From positions 434,001 through 498,000 of the forward strand of contig NZ_CP172558.1 in NCBI RefSeq assembly GCF_046530675.1: a stretch of 64,000 nt of DNA, written 5' to 3'. Positions 25,671 to 35,483 of the stretch are shown piece by piece. Each line of letters starts with the position of its first letter. The stretch's first letter is position 1. This stretch comes from Chitinibacter sp046530675 (GTDB lineage Bacteria; Pseudomonadota; Gammaproteobacteria; Burkholderiales; Chitinibacteraceae). Position numbers and translations under genes: made by a program. Below the pieces are notes generated by a model that worked only from the letters and a program-made list of their open reading frames with translations, had not been told where the DNA came from and made no database searches.

Positions 25671-26927
25671 TCAGCGGCGCATTGAATCGAAGAAGTCCAG
25701 ATTCGATTTCGTCGATTTGAGTTTATCCATCAGGAATTCCATCGCGTCCAAATCATCCATCGGGTAGAGCAATTTGCGTAGAACCCAGATCCGTTGCAAC
25801 TGATCGGCCTTGATCAGCAACTCTTCACGACGGGTGCTTGATTTATTGATATTGATGGCAGGGAAGATCCGTTTTTCAGCCATACGACGATCAAGCTGAA
25901 TTTCGTTATTACCCGTACCTTTGAATTCCTCGTAAATCACATCATCCATACGGCTACCCGTATCGATCAAAGCTGTCGCGATAATAGTTAAACTACCGCC
26001 TTCTTCAATATTACGTGCTGCACCAAAAAAACGTTTTGGGCGTTGCAAAGCATTGGCATCTACACCACCGGTCAACACCTTGCCGGAAGCAGGAATCACG
26101 GTATTGTACGCACGAGCCAGACGCGTAATCGAATCAAGCAAAATCACGACGTCTTTCTTATGCTCAACCAGACGCTTGGCTTTTTCGATGACCATTTCAG
26201 CGACCTGAACGTGGCGTGTCGCTGGCTCATCAAAAGTCGAGCTTAATACTTCACCTTTGACCGAACGCTGCATCTCGGTGACTTCTTCCGGACGCTCGTC
26301 AATCAGCAGCACAATCAGGACCACTTCCGGATGATTGGCAGTAATGGCATGAGCAATATGCTGCAGCATCACCGTTTTACCGGTTTTCGGCGGAGCAACT
26401 AACAATGCCCGCTGACCTTTACCGATTGGAGCCATCAAATCAATCACACGACCGGTGATATTTTCTTCGGCCTTGATATCGCGCTCTAAATTCAGTCGCT
26501 CCGTTGGAAACAGCGGAGTCAGATTTTCAAACAGAATCTTGTTTTTGGTGGCTTCTGGTGCTTCACCGTTAACTTTATCGACCTTGACCAGTGCGAAATA
26601 ACGCTCACCCTCTTTCGGAATTCTAATTTCACCCTCAATGGTATCGCCGGTGTGCAAATTAAAGCGGCGAATCTGGCTTGGACTGATATAGATATCATCT
26701 GGCCCTGCCAGATACGAGGTATCCGGGCTGCGCAGAAAGCCAAAACCATCCGGCAAGACTTCGAGAGTCCCCTCGCCAAATATGCTCTCTCCTTTTTTTG
26801 CTCTATTTTTGAGCAGTGCAAAGATAACGTCTTGCTTGCGCATACGACTTGCACCGTCAATCTCGGAAGCAATCGCCATATCGACGAGCTGAGAAACGTG
26901 CAGATGTTTTAGTTCGGACAAATGCAT
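25671..26927 (-). CDS. rho: Transcription termination factor Rho
   Basis: 418-aa hexameric RNA helicase. N-terminal helix bundle (MHLSELKHLHVSQLVDMA), cold-shock-like RNA-binding domain with DGFGFLRSPDTSYL, Walker A APPKTGKTVML (about 178-188), Walker B VVILLDSITRL, and the Q/R loops in the AAA core. Full length for the family. Confidence 0.98.
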   Translation of the reverse strand: MHLSELKHLHVSQLVDMAIASEIDGASRMRKQDVIFALLKNRAKKGESIFGEGTLEVLPDGFGFLRSPDTSYLAGPDDIYISPSQIRRFNLHTGDTIEGEIRIPKEGERYFALVKVDKVNGEAPEATKNKILFENLTPLFPTERLNLERDIKAEENITGRVIDLMAPIGKGQRALLVAPPKTGKTVMLQHIAHAITANHPEVVLIVLLIDERPEEVTEMQRSVKGEVLSSTFDEPATRHVQVAEMVIEKAKRLVEHKKDVVILLDSITRLARAYNTVIPASGKVLTGGVDANALQRPKRFFGAARNIEEGGSLTIIATALIDTGSRMDDVIYEEFKGTGNNEIQLDRRMAEKRIFPAININKSSTRREELLIKADQLQRIWVLRKLLYPMDDLDAMEFLMDKLKSTKSNLDFFDSMRR

Positions 26928-27055
26928 AATTGATTACGCTTGAAAAAGGAAAAGAGGGGGAGCAAAAGGATGATGCAAGGGATAGGTAGCAACGGCTCTT
27001 GGATAAACCGTTGCTATGAATACAACTGCAGACTAAATCAAATACATGCCAGATG

Positions 27056-27382
27056 TCAAATATTGCTATCCAGAAACGCGGTCAGTTGCGATTTGGACAA
27101 AGCACCAACTTTGGTTGACTTCACTTCGCCATTAACAAACAACATCAGGGTAGGAATACCACGAATGCCAAATTTTGGCGGAGTGGCCTGATTTTCATCG
27201 ATATTCAGTTTGGTCACTTTCACACGACCGGCATATTCGGTCGCCACTTCATCCAGAATCGGCGCAATCATTTTGCATGGACCGCACCACTCTGCCCAGT
27301 AATCGACCAAGACAGGCCCAGCAGCCTGAAGCACTTCTACATCAAAACTGCCATCAGTTACTTGGACAATGTTTTCACTCAT
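27056..27382 (-). CDS. trxA: Thioredoxin
   Basis: 108-aa disulfide reductase with active site WCGPC (Cys33, Cys36) and the cis-Pro loop RGIPTLMLF. GGAG precedes the ATG. Located between radA and rho, the usual betaproteobacterial trxA-rho arrangement. Confidence 0.97.
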   Translation of the reverse strand: MSENIVQVTDGSFDVEVLQAAGPVLVDYWAEWCGPCKMIAPILDEVATEYAGRVKVTKLNIDENQATPPKFGIRGIPTLMLFVNGEVKSTKVGALSKSQLTAFLDSNI

Positions 27383-27527
27383 TTTAAATCTCCAGAAGTC
27401 ATTTGGGTGCGGTTTAGCAGATGCTAACCAAAAAATCGCCAGGACAAAAGCCCAATCTGATATTTAAGATCTGCCCTGAGCTGCGGATTTCAAGCCCCCT
27501 CAGGCATATATTTCATCACCGCATGCC

Positions 27528-28883
27528 TTAAAACGCAGCATCAACAGCCTGTTCCAGCCGGTCAATAGCCACCACGGTCATACCTTCAACAGCTTGTCGC
27601 GGTCGATTGGCTTTGGGAACAATCGCATGGGTAAAACCCAGCTTTGCCGCCTCGCGCAAACGTTCTTGCCCGCGCTGAACAGGGCGTACTTCACCCGCCA
27701 AGCCCACTTCGCCAAAAACTACCATCTTTTTTGGCAATGCCTTGTTTTTCAACGATGACACAATGGCGATCAACATCGCCAGATCGGCTGCGGGCTCAAC
27801 AATTCTCACTCCACCCACGGCATTGATAAAGACATCCTGATCAAATGCAGCAATCCCGGCGTGGCGATGCAATACCGCCAACAAGAGCGCCAGACGATTT
27901 TGCTCGACCCCGACAGCCAGACGTTTGACCTGTGCAGCATGCGCATCATCAACCAGAGCCTGCACTTCAACCAGCATGGGTCGTGAGCCTTCCTGCGTCA
28001 CCATCACGCAAGAACCAGCCACAGGCTGCTCATGTTGACTTAAAAACAAGGCCGATGGATTGGCTACCTCGCGCAAACCTTTATCGGTCATCGCAAAAAC
28101 GCCCAGCTCATTGACAGCACCAAAGCGGTTTTTAATTGCGCGAATCAATCGAAAACTTGAATGCGTATCGCCCTCAAAATAAAGCACTGCATCAACAATA
28201 TGCTCCAGCACCCGGGGGCCGGCCAAAGCGCCCTCTTTAGTCACATGCCCCACCAGTAATATCGATGTGCCATGCCGCTTGGCAAAGCGGGTCAGTTGCG
28301 CCGAACATTCTCGCACTTGCGCAACGCTCCCCGGAGCACTGGTCAAGGCTTCGGTATAAATCGTCTGGATTGAATCAATCACCACCACCTTGGGTGCTTC
28401 ACGCTCCAGCGCATGCAAAATCTTTTCCAGACTAATTTCCGGGTACAGGCGCACTCTGGCAGCCGGAACCCCCAGCCGACGCGCCCGCAAAGCGATCTGC
28501 TGAGCCGACTCTTCACCACTCACATACAAGACGGGTAATGAATCGGACAGCTTGGCCAATGCTTGCAATAACAGAGTTGATTTACCAATGCCAGGGTCAC
28601 CGCCAATCAGCACCACCCCACCCGGCACCAGCCCTCCGCCCAAAACCCGATCCAGCTCAGCCAGATGAGTCGGCGTACGCGGCAACTCCTCAGCCTCTAC
28701 ATCGGCCAGGTTTTTAATCGCACCATCGGCTGCCAAACTCTGGAAACGCCCCGTAGCAGGCGCAGCCTGCACCACTTGCTCTTCCAGGCTATTCCACTCA
28801 CCACATTGCGGACATTGCCCCTGCCACTTAGGCGATAAGCCGCCACATAAACGGCAAACAAACTGATTTTTAATTTTGCTCAT
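27528..28883 (-). CDS. radA: DNA repair protein RadA
   Basis: 451-aa RecA-like ATPase that promotes branch migration in recombination. N-terminal zinc finger CRLCGG...CPQCGEW, Walker A GGDPGIGKSTLLLQ (about residue 95), the RadA-specific KNRFG motif (IKNRFGAVNE), and a C-terminal Lon-protease-like domain. The ATG at 28883 is used; the in-frame codon two triplets upstream is GTG. Confidence 0.96.
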   Translation of the reverse strand: MSKIKNQFVCRLCGGLSPKWQGQCPQCGEWNSLEEQVVQAAPATGRFQSLAADGAIKNLADVEAEELPRTPTHLAELDRVLGGGLVPGGVVLIGGDPGIGKSTLLLQALAKLSDSLPVLYVSGEESAQQIALRARRLGVPAARVRLYPEISLEKILHALEREAPKVVVIDSIQTIYTEALTSAPGSVAQVRECSAQLTRFAKRHGTSILLVGHVTKEGALAGPRVLEHIVDAVLYFEGDTHSSFRLIRAIKNRFGAVNELGVFAMTDKGLREVANPSALFLSQHEQPVAGSCVMVTQEGSRPMLVEVQALVDDAHAAQVKRLAVGVEQNRLALLLAVLHRHAGIAAFDQDVFINAVGGVRIVEPAADLAMLIAIVSSLKNKALPKKMVVFGEVGLAGEVRPVQRGQERLREAAKLGFTHAIVPKANRPRQAVEGMTVVAIDRLEQAVDAAF

Positions 28884-28894
28884 ACACACTCAAT

Positions 28895-28925
28895 AAAAAA
28901 CGGCTCGCACTGCGAGCCGTTTTCA
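28895..28925 (-). terminator. Terminator of the flg operon
   Basis: AAAACGGCTCGC ACT GCGAGCCGTTTT lies between flgL and radA and ends the flagellar transcript. Confidence 0.88.
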
Positions 28926-28939
28926 AAAATCGGATCAGC

Positions 28940-30298
28940 TTAAATATACCGGAATAAGCTGAGTTCTTGCACCTGAGCAAATGATTTGCGTGCAGCATCC
29001 AGCACCATTTGATTGGCGGCAAAATCACTGATCGCTGCGGCATAATCCAGATTCTGCAAATCACCCAAAGTCTGGGAGTACTGAATTTTCAAATCTTCAG
29101 TCGTCTCCTTGACCGAATCAGTTTCATTCATTCGCGAACCCAGATAAGCCTGAGTCGTTGTCACATTAATCAGCGCCCCGGACAAGTCGGACAGGGCAGT
29201 ATTCAACTGATTCTGGAACTCAGCCTGTCCATTACCTACTGCATCCACATGATAATTACTCAAAGCCGTGTGCAAATTACCCAAGGTGGTAAACAAATCG
29301 ACATTGGTACTTGGCTTCAGAGAAAACGAATCTGCCGCGCCTGGCGCACCAACTGGTTGCTGGGTCAACGGATCAAACGGGATCGGTTTACCCATGACAC
29401 TGGTCTTTACACCGTAATCCCATGCCGGGCCAGCCGGATCAGTCGGCAAGCGCTTGAATTCAATATCACTGCCCGAGCTATAACTTCTCGGTCCACTGGT
29501 CTGACCTGCAGTCGCCGCCCCGCTGATCAGCGATACGCCGCTGCTATCAATCAGATCGTATGAAATAATCGGTTCTTCAGGCTTGCTCGCATTGGGCTGC
29601 CAGTAAAATTGCACGGTAAAATCCCGGGGAGCAGGTGCATTAGCCCATTTTTTGGGCTCAAGCACTTCGCCGGGGCTAACAATCCCCGTCCCTACATTAC
29701 TCGGGTTATAAGCAGTCACAAAAGAACCGTTACCATTTTTGATCTGCTGAAATACATCAGCCCCTGATTCGGAAATCGGGATTTGTCGCCCATCAGAGAT
29801 CTGAACCACGCGCTGACCATCGTCGCCGTAATATTGCACATTGCCAAAGCTGAGCTCACCAAAAGGCTTGGTCTCGCCTTGAAAGCCGGAAAACAGATAA
29901 TTCCCCTGACCATCCGTGGTATTGGCCAGCGCCAACAGCTCCTGATAACGCCCCAGCAAATCGGCCGCCTTCATTTTTTTCTCTTCCGGTCCCAACACAG
30001 GGTTACCGGCACTGACTGCCAGTTCCTGGACATTATGGATCAAGGACGTTACCTGCTGCAAAGTGCTTTCGCTCAAGCGCATAAACGACTCGGCAGCGCC
30101 GCTATTGGTCGCATACTGCTCGTTAATTGAGCGAGCCTGACCAATATCGAGAATCCGGGCAGAAGCAATCGGATCATCGGCAGGAGTCAGAATTTTACGT
30201 CCGGTTGAGAGCTGATTCTGCAATCGAGCCTGATCGGCAATATGTTTCTGCAAACTGGCAGAACCATTATTAAAAATGGAAATCGTTGCAACACGCAT
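28940..30298 (-). CDS. flgL: Flagellar hook-filament junction protein FlgL
   Basis: 452-aa hook-associated protein 3, exported through the flagellar type III system and placed between FlgK and filament. Flagellin-like N-terminus (MRVATISIFNNGSASLQKHIADQARLQNQLSTGRKILTPADDP) and C-terminus (TQAYLGSRMNETDSVKETTEDLKIQYSQTLGDLQNLDYAAAISDFA). AGGAG precedes the ATG. Last gene of the operon. Confidence 0.95.
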   Translation of the reverse strand: MRVATISIFNNGSASLQKHIADQARLQNQLSTGRKILTPADDPIASARILDIGQARSINEQYATNSGAAESFMRLSESTLQQVTSLIHNVQELAVSAGNPVLGPEEKKMKAADLLGRYQELLALANTTDGQGNYLFSGFQGETKPFGELSFGNVQYYGDDGQRVVQISDGRQIPISESGADVFQQIKNGNGSFVTAYNPSNVGTGIVSPGEVLEPKKWANAPAPRDFTVQFYWQPNASKPEEPIISYDLIDSSGVSLISGAATAGQTSGPRSYSSGSDIEFKRLPTDPAGPAWDYGVKTSVMGKPIPFDPLTQQPVGAPGAADSFSLKPSTNVDLFTTLGNLHTALSNYHVDAVGNGQAEFQNQLNTALSDLSGALINVTTTQAYLGSRMNETDSVKETTEDLKIQYSQTLGDLQNLDYAAAISDFAANQMVLDAARKSFAQVQELSLFRYI

Positions 30299-30324
30299 GA
30301 TTGATACTCCTGATAAGCACGCGA

Positions 30325-32544
30325 TTAACGGCCGATATTCATGATTTCTTGGAAAGCAGCCTGAGCGATCTGGATTACTTTCGATGCGGCCTGGTACGCT
30401 TGCTGATAGCGCAATAAATTGGCCGCTTCTTCATCCAGATTAACCGCAGAGACCGAATCCCGACTGTTTTCGGCATTACTCAAAAATTGTGCCTGCGCCT
30501 TGCTCATGATCGTGGCTTCATTGGTTTGCGTACCAACTTTACTCACCATCCGGCCATAAGACTCCTGATACGTCGCAGATTCGTTTTCCAGAATCCGTTT
30601 GGTCTGCAATTTTCCGAGCGCCAATGCATTGCGATTATCTGCAACCCCGCCGATATTGGGCGCAACCGTAATGGTATCGCCAGTCGCCGGAGCGCCATCA
30701 AGCCGCATCGACCAGCCGTTAACGCTGAGCGTCATCCCTGCAGTAAAGACCTGAGGAGCCGAAGTAAAACCAGTCACGGTATCGGTATAAGTAAAGCTGC
30801 TAGGCGAAGTGAAATTGATATTGACCGTGTTTTTAACCGCAGGATTGAAGGCCGCATCAGTCGTCGACAAGCTCGGCGTATCAACCTGGTGATCCAATAC
30901 TTTGACCGTTCCGGCATTATTTGCACCTAATGTTGCCCGCATCGGCGCTGCGGCTGCCAGCTCTTTCGGGTCGGTAATCCGCACCGCCATCGTATCGATC
31001 ATGCCTTCGACCGGCTTGATCGTAAAACGGTCATTGGCATTCATCGCGCCCGAATCAATTCGGAGCAACATCCCGTCCTGATTAATCCCTTGTGCCATCT
31101 CAGCAGGCGTATAAGACGTATACGTCCCGTCACTGACTTTTTTCAGGCTGTAATTACTGCCATCAAAGCTCAGTTCATAGTTGCTTGCGGTCAACTTGCT
31201 GACATCGGTGATATAACCGCCCAAACTCGCCGTACCCGTATTCTTGGTATTAAAATTGATCTCGCTGATCGCTGGCGGAAAAGCAAACGTGCTTTGATTG
31301 GGCACGACCAGACCTGCGGGTGTCGCAGACAAGCTCAAGCCAGTCGCAGGGTCGGTGCTGCCCAGCGCAGTCGGAACTGGTGCACCAGGATAGCCGTTAT
31401 ACATCCCGTCAGTCAGGCGGGTGATCACATAACCCCCGCCGCTGGCCGTGATTGAGTAATCGCTGACTTCTGAACTCCCTTCGGGAGACGTCACCCGGAC
31501 ATTCGTGCTACCAGGGCCAGGTACAGCACTCACATTCAAATCAACAATACTGCTGCGTTTGATGTCGAACAGATTTTTACCAAAATTGCCGTTCAAATCG
31601 ACCCCGGCCTTGTGCTGTTGATTAAAACTCTCAACAAAACCCAAGGCCATCCGTTCCAGACTGTTCTGCGCGACATCGAGTGAGTCAGTACGGTATTCAA
31701 GCAAAGCACCCAGTTTGCCGCCAGCAAACAAATGCTCCGGCATGAAAACAGTCGCCCCGTCCTGCTCCAGACCGACCGTAATCCGTTGCGCATCGCCCGG
31801 ACTGGGCGAGGCAATCATTTTGGAGGTGGACGTGCCGACCACCAAGCCCTGACCATTGCCGATAAATACATTAATACTGCCATCCGAGAGCGCTATTGTC
31901 GTTGCCCGCACCAGTTTGTTAAGGTCTTTAACCAGCAAATCACGCTGATCGTACAAATCATTCGGTGGTTGCCCCGAACCTTCAGCGATCACGATTTTCT
32001 GGTTCAACTCGACAATCTGATCGGCGTAGCTATTGATACTACCCACTGTGTCGGTAATTTCGCCGTTGAGCGTATTGCGTTGCTCTTCAAGTCGGTGCGA
32101 AAAGGTCTGAAACCGGTTGACCATCGTTTGCGCGCTGGACAGCATGGCCTGACGCGCTGGCGGATTGGACGGATTGGTTCCCATATTCTGAACCGAACTG
32201 AAAAAATCCTGCAGCGCAGGCGAAACGCCCGCATCCGGATCAGCAACAATATTATTGATTTCTGACAGGTGCGACAGACGGGTTTCCTGATAGCTCGCTT
32301 GCGTTTGAGCCACCTCGACAGATCGGGTCAGAAAGCGGTCGTAAATCCGCGTGATCGTATCCACTTTCACGCCAATGCCGCTAAAACCACTACCGAACAG
32401 TTGCGGATAAGGCGCGCTCTGAATCAGACGCTGACGTGTAAAGCCTTCGGTATTGACGTTGGAAATATTATGCCCTGTCGTCGACAAACCTAAATTCGCC
32501 GCATTAAGGCCGGAAACACCGATATTGTAAACTGATGCAGCCAT
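30325..32544 (-). CDS. flgK: Flagellar hook-associated protein FlgK
   Basis: 739 aa, longer than the E. coli protein (about 547) because of an expanded central variable region. The rod-hook family N-terminus (YNIGVSGLNAANLGLSTTGHNISNVNTEGFTRQR) and C-terminus (VNLDEEAANLLRYQQAYQAASKVIQIAQAAFQEIM) are intact. AAGGAG precedes the ATG. Confidence 0.96.
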   Translation of the reverse strand: MAASVYNIGVSGLNAANLGLSTTGHNISNVNTEGFTRQRLIQSAPYPQLFGSGFSGIGVKVDTITRIYDRFLTRSVEVAQTQASYQETRLSHLSEINNIVADPDAGVSPALQDFFSSVQNMGTNPSNPPARQAMLSSAQTMVNRFQTFSHRLEEQRNTLNGEITDTVGSINSYADQIVELNQKIVIAEGSGQPPNDLYDQRDLLVKDLNKLVRATTIALSDGSINVFIGNGQGLVVGTSTSKMIASPSPGDAQRITVGLEQDGATVFMPEHLFAGGKLGALLEYRTDSLDVAQNSLERMALGFVESFNQQHKAGVDLNGNFGKNLFDIKRSSIVDLNVSAVPGPGSTNVRVTSPEGSSEVSDYSITASGGGYVITRLTDGMYNGYPGAPVPTALGSTDPATGLSLSATPAGLVVPNQSTFAFPPAISEINFNTKNTGTASLGGYITDVSKLTASNYELSFDGSNYSLKKVSDGTYTSYTPAEMAQGINQDGMLLRIDSGAMNANDRFTIKPVEGMIDTMAVRITDPKELAAAAPMRATLGANNAGTVKVLDHQVDTPSLSTTDAAFNPAVKNTVNINFTSPSSFTYTDTVTGFTSAPQVFTAGMTLSVNGWSMRLDGAPATGDTITVAPNIGGVADNRNALALGKLQTKRILENESATYQESYGRMVSKVGTQTNEATIMSKAQAQFLSNAENSRDSVSAVNLDEEAANLLRYQQAYQAASKVIQIAQAAFQEIMNIGR

Positions 32545-32572
32545 GATCTAACTCCTTGTTTCTTTATCGGCT

Positions 32573-33556
32573 TTAAGCGCGGCTTCTTGAATTGCCAACC
32601 GACAACTGATCGGCCAACTGCTCGGCGACACGAGATAATTTTTGAGCGTATTGCGGGTCGGTGGCGTAACCGCCATTGGCCAATGCTTTGGCAAATTCCT
32701 TGGCATCACTGCCTTGTTCCAGCGCACCAGCGTAGCGGCGTTTGAGCAAAGCGGCATAATCAGCCATCGATTCACCATACGAATCGTAAGCACGAAATTT
32801 TTCGACCCGTTTTTGCGCGATCCCATCGACATATTCGGTCGTCATAACATCAACCGTCTTACCCTGCCATCCGGCACCTGCTTTGATTCCAAACAAATTA
32901 TGCGACTCAACACCATCTGCACCCTTGATACTTTTTTTGCCCCAGCCCGTTTCCAGTGCAGCCTGGGCCAGCAATAAATGCGGAGCAACGCCCAGACTGG
33001 CCGCCGTCGTTTTGGCGGCGTCACCCAGTTTGCTGACAAAATCGGGAATCGCATCCAGTTTGGATTTGACCTCGCTGATCAATGACCCCGCTTGTAATCC
33101 CGCTTGTGATCCCGTTTGTGCCGGGGCGGCAAACGGTGTGGCAGTTTTTGCCGCTGCTGCCGCTACTGCAGCGGCATTTACTGGCAGCGCTTTACGGATG
33201 GGCGATGGTGCGTCATTGCGCTGCACTTGCTGCAGCAGCGCCGGATTACTCTGAATATTAAGCTGGCGCTCGATCATGCGAGCAAAACCAATGCCGCCGC
33301 TTTGTGCCCAGTTCTGCGCCCACTGCTGATCACGCATGCTTTTGAACGTCTGGCTGGCAGCGCTCTGGTCGATTTCATCCTGCGGACCCGCTTTACGCAT
33401 CGCCGAGAGCATTTGCTGCAATAACAGCGATTCGAATTGTTGCGCAACGCCCTTGTTGGCGGCGCTTTTGTCGGTCAGCGACATCGCACGCAGCCGATCC
33501 AGACTGCGCGGATCGACGTTCAGGCCTTGCGAATCAAAAGTGGCGGTGGGCAACAT
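32573..33556 (-). CDS. flgJ: Flagellar rod assembly protein / muramidase FlgJ
   Basis: 327 aa. The N-terminal rod-cap domain (KGVAQQFESLLLQQMLSAMRKAGPQDE) is fused to a C-terminal N-acetylmuramidase domain (VAPHLLLAQAALETGWGKKSI...NLFGIKAG...VDVMTTEYVDG...FRAYDSYGESMADYA...YATDPQYAQKL), so this is the dual-domain form that digests peptidoglycan for rod passage. ATG 33556 follows GGAG; the longer frame has no homologous leader. A terminator-like hairpin precedes the gene. Confidence 0.95.
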   Translation of the reverse strand: MLPTATFDSQGLNVDPRSLDRLRAMSLTDKSAANKGVAQQFESLLLQQMLSAMRKAGPQDEIDQSAASQTFKSMRDQQWAQNWAQSGGIGFARMIERQLNIQSNPALLQQVQRNDAPSPIRKALPVNAAAVAAAAAKTATPFAAPAQTGSQAGLQAGSLISEVKSKLDAIPDFVSKLGDAAKTTAASLGVAPHLLLAQAALETGWGKKSIKGADGVESHNLFGIKAGAGWQGKTVDVMTTEYVDGIAQKRVEKFRAYDSYGESMADYAALLKRRYAGALEQGSDAKEFAKALANGGYATDPQYAQKLSRVAEQLADQLSVGNSRSRA

Positions 33557-33608
33557 GGTCTTGCTCCAGAAAAACTTACTGCAATACAAGCAAGGAGCAT
33601 GCCCAAAA

Positions 33609-33641
33609 CAAAAAAAGCACGATCAAATGATCGTGCTTTTT
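33609..33641. terminator. Hairpin/terminator between flgI and flgJ
   Basis: AAAAAAGCACGATCA AA TGATCGTGCTTTTT, perfect stem with T-run, inside the flg cluster; it would reduce read-through into flgJKL. Confidence 0.85.
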
Positions 33642-33663
33642 ACTGATTCACAAATACTACCGG

Positions 33664-33712
33664 CCGTATATCCCCGCAAGCCAATTAGAAATAGACCTGC
33701 AAGGTAATACCC
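33664..33712. repeat. 49-bp repeat, copy 7 (downstream of flgI)
   Basis: CCGTATATC ... AAGGTAATACCC; the right end is 1 bp from the flgI stop codon. Confidence 0.7.
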
Positions 33713-33713
33713 A

Positions 33714-34805
33714 TCAAATTACTTCAAGCTCAGCATTGAGTGCGCCAGCAATTTTCATCGCCTGCAAAATCGCCAGCAAATCCTGCGGCGTCGCCCCCAC
33801 GGCATTGAGCGCACGCACAACCTGATTTAAGGTCGTTGCCTTGGGCAGTCGCACGACTGCGCCGCCAGCGGCATCAATATCAATATTGGCATTTTGCACT
33901 GGCGCAGTCTGCCCACCTGCGAGTGCATTGGGCTGAACCACATTATTTTCAGCCTGAATGGTGACCGTCAAATTACCGTGCGCAACGGCACAGGGCTCGA
34001 TTTTGACCGCCTGATTCATCACGACCGAACCGGTACGCGCGTTAATAATGACTTTCGGAGTGGCTTCACCCTGCGTCACCGTAATGTCTTCCAGTCGCGC
34101 CAGAAAAGCGACGCGCTGATTCGGATCGAGCGGTGCGCGCACCTGGATGACCCGGCCATCGAGCGCAGCGGCAACCGGGCCAACCTGCATATTGATGGCG
34201 TTAACGACCCGGCTGGCGGTTGAGAAATCGGTTTTCAGCAACTCCAGCTGAACGAACTCGCCATTGCCGAGCAAAGTTGGCACGGCACGCTCGACAGTAG
34301 CGCCGGAAGGAATCCGCCCAGTGGCGAGCTGATTGATCTGCGTGCTGCTCCCCCCTGCCGCCGCACCTGCGCCAGCCACGATCAGATTGCCTTGTGCCAT
34401 CGCGTAAATCTGTCCGTCCGCCCCTTTCAACGGCGACATCAGCAAAGTACCGCCGCGCAGACTTTTGGCATTACCGAGCGATGAAACGACAACATCCAGC
34501 GGCTGGCCTGGACGCGCAAAGGGTGGCAATGTCGTCGTCACGGTGACCACGGCAATATTTTTGAGCTGAATATTACCGCCATCAGGAACCTGCACCCCCA
34601 GATTGGTCAGCATATTGCGCAAAGCCTGAATCGTGAATGGCGTTTGCGTGGTTTGATCCCCTGTACCATCCAGACCCACGACCAAACCATAACCGACCAG
34701 CTGATTGTTCCGCACGCCAGCGAAGCTGACCAACTCTTTTAAGCGCTCAGCATACACTGGAAGGGTATACACACAAAGAGCAATGGCCAAGATCAGTTTA
34801 CGCAT
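33714..34805 (-). CDS. flgI: Flagellar P-ring protein FlgI
   Basis: 363 aa with a Sec signal peptide (MRKLILAIALCVYTLPVYA). FlgI forms the peptidoglycan-level bushing of the basal body. ERLKELVSFAGVRNNQLVGYGLVVGLDGTGDQT and the C-terminal ALNAVGATPQDLLAILQAMKIAGALNAELEVI are family-typical. Its start codon and first 14 codons lie inside a 49-bp repeat. Confidence 0.96.
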   Translation of the reverse strand: MRKLILAIALCVYTLPVYAERLKELVSFAGVRNNQLVGYGLVVGLDGTGDQTTQTPFTIQALRNMLTNLGVQVPDGGNIQLKNIAVVTVTTTLPPFARPGQPLDVVVSSLGNAKSLRGGTLLMSPLKGADGQIYAMAQGNLIVAGAGAAAGGSSTQINQLATGRIPSGATVERAVPTLLGNGEFVQLELLKTDFSTASRVVNAINMQVGPVAAALDGRVIQVRAPLDPNQRVAFLARLEDITVTQGEATPKVIINARTGSVVMNQAVKIEPCAVAHGNLTVTIQAENNVVQPNALAGGQTAPVQNANIDIDAAGGAVVRLPKATTLNQVVRALNAVGATPQDLLAILQAMKIAGALNAELEVI

Positions 34806-34811
34806 ATACCC
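34763..34811. repeat. 49-bp repeat spanning the flgI start
   Basis: GGGTATACAC ... CATATACCC; contains the flgI start codon and most of the signal-peptide codons. The interior AGAGCAAT matches copy 4 (9857). Confidence 0.6.
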
Positions 34812-34814
34812 ACC

Positions 34815-35483
34815 CTAAAATGGCCACACCGACAGGAATACACGCTGCATCCAGCCCATGGTATTGGCATCATTGATCGCGCCCTGACCTACCTGCTCGA
34901 TTCGCGCATCGGCAACTTTGGTTGACGAAATCAGATTGCCGGCCCGGACATCATTCGGATTCACGACACCGGTAAAACGCAACATCGTGTTATAGCCATT
35001 GATCGCAATCTGTTTTTCGCCGCCGATGGCCAGATTGCCATTGGCAAACACATCAGTCACCGTCACGGCGATCGAACCACGGAAAGTATTGCTGCTATTG
35101 GTTGCACCAGTGCCGGAGAAGGTATTGGTACTCTCAAGAGCGGCATTGGCGCTGAATAATTTATTCACCGAAGCTGGCACGTACGGCAGGCTGCCGGAGC
35201 CTTCCAGCCCCAAGCTACCCTCACGATTGGTCGAGCTATTGGCTCGATTTGCTGCAGACAGATTTTCTTCGATGGTCACAACCAGCACATCACCCACGCG
35301 CCGGGCAATCGGCTCTTCGAATAGCATTTTGGCAGTGCCGACCTGAAAAATAGCCCCGTTATTCGTCGCAGTGACCACAGTGGGTTGCGAGCGCGCCGAA
35401 GTCGGCTGCGTCACGATGGTCGGCGGGGCAACACAGGCACTCAGCAAACCGAGCGCCAACAGGCTAGCAAGTTTTTTCATCAT
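34815..35483 (-). CDS. flgH: Flagellar L-ring protein FlgH
   Basis: 222-aa outer-membrane lipoprotein: signal peptide with lipobox LLSACVAPP (Cys16). GAIFQVGTAKMLFEEPIARRVGDVLVVTIEENLSAANRANSS and the C-terminal GAINDANTMGWMQRVFLSVWPF are FlgH signatures. The ATG overlaps the flgG stop (TAATG). Confidence 0.96.
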   Translation of the reverse strand: MMKKLASLLALGLLSACVAPPTIVTQPTSARSQPTVVTATNNGAIFQVGTAKMLFEEPIARRVGDVLVVTIEENLSAANRANSSTNREGSLGLEGSGSLPYVPASVNKLFSANAALESTNTFSGTGATNSSNTFRGSIAVTVTDVFANGNLAIGGEKQIAINGYNTMLRFTGVVNPNDVRAGNLISSTKVADARIEQVGQGAINDANTMGWMQRVFLSVWPF

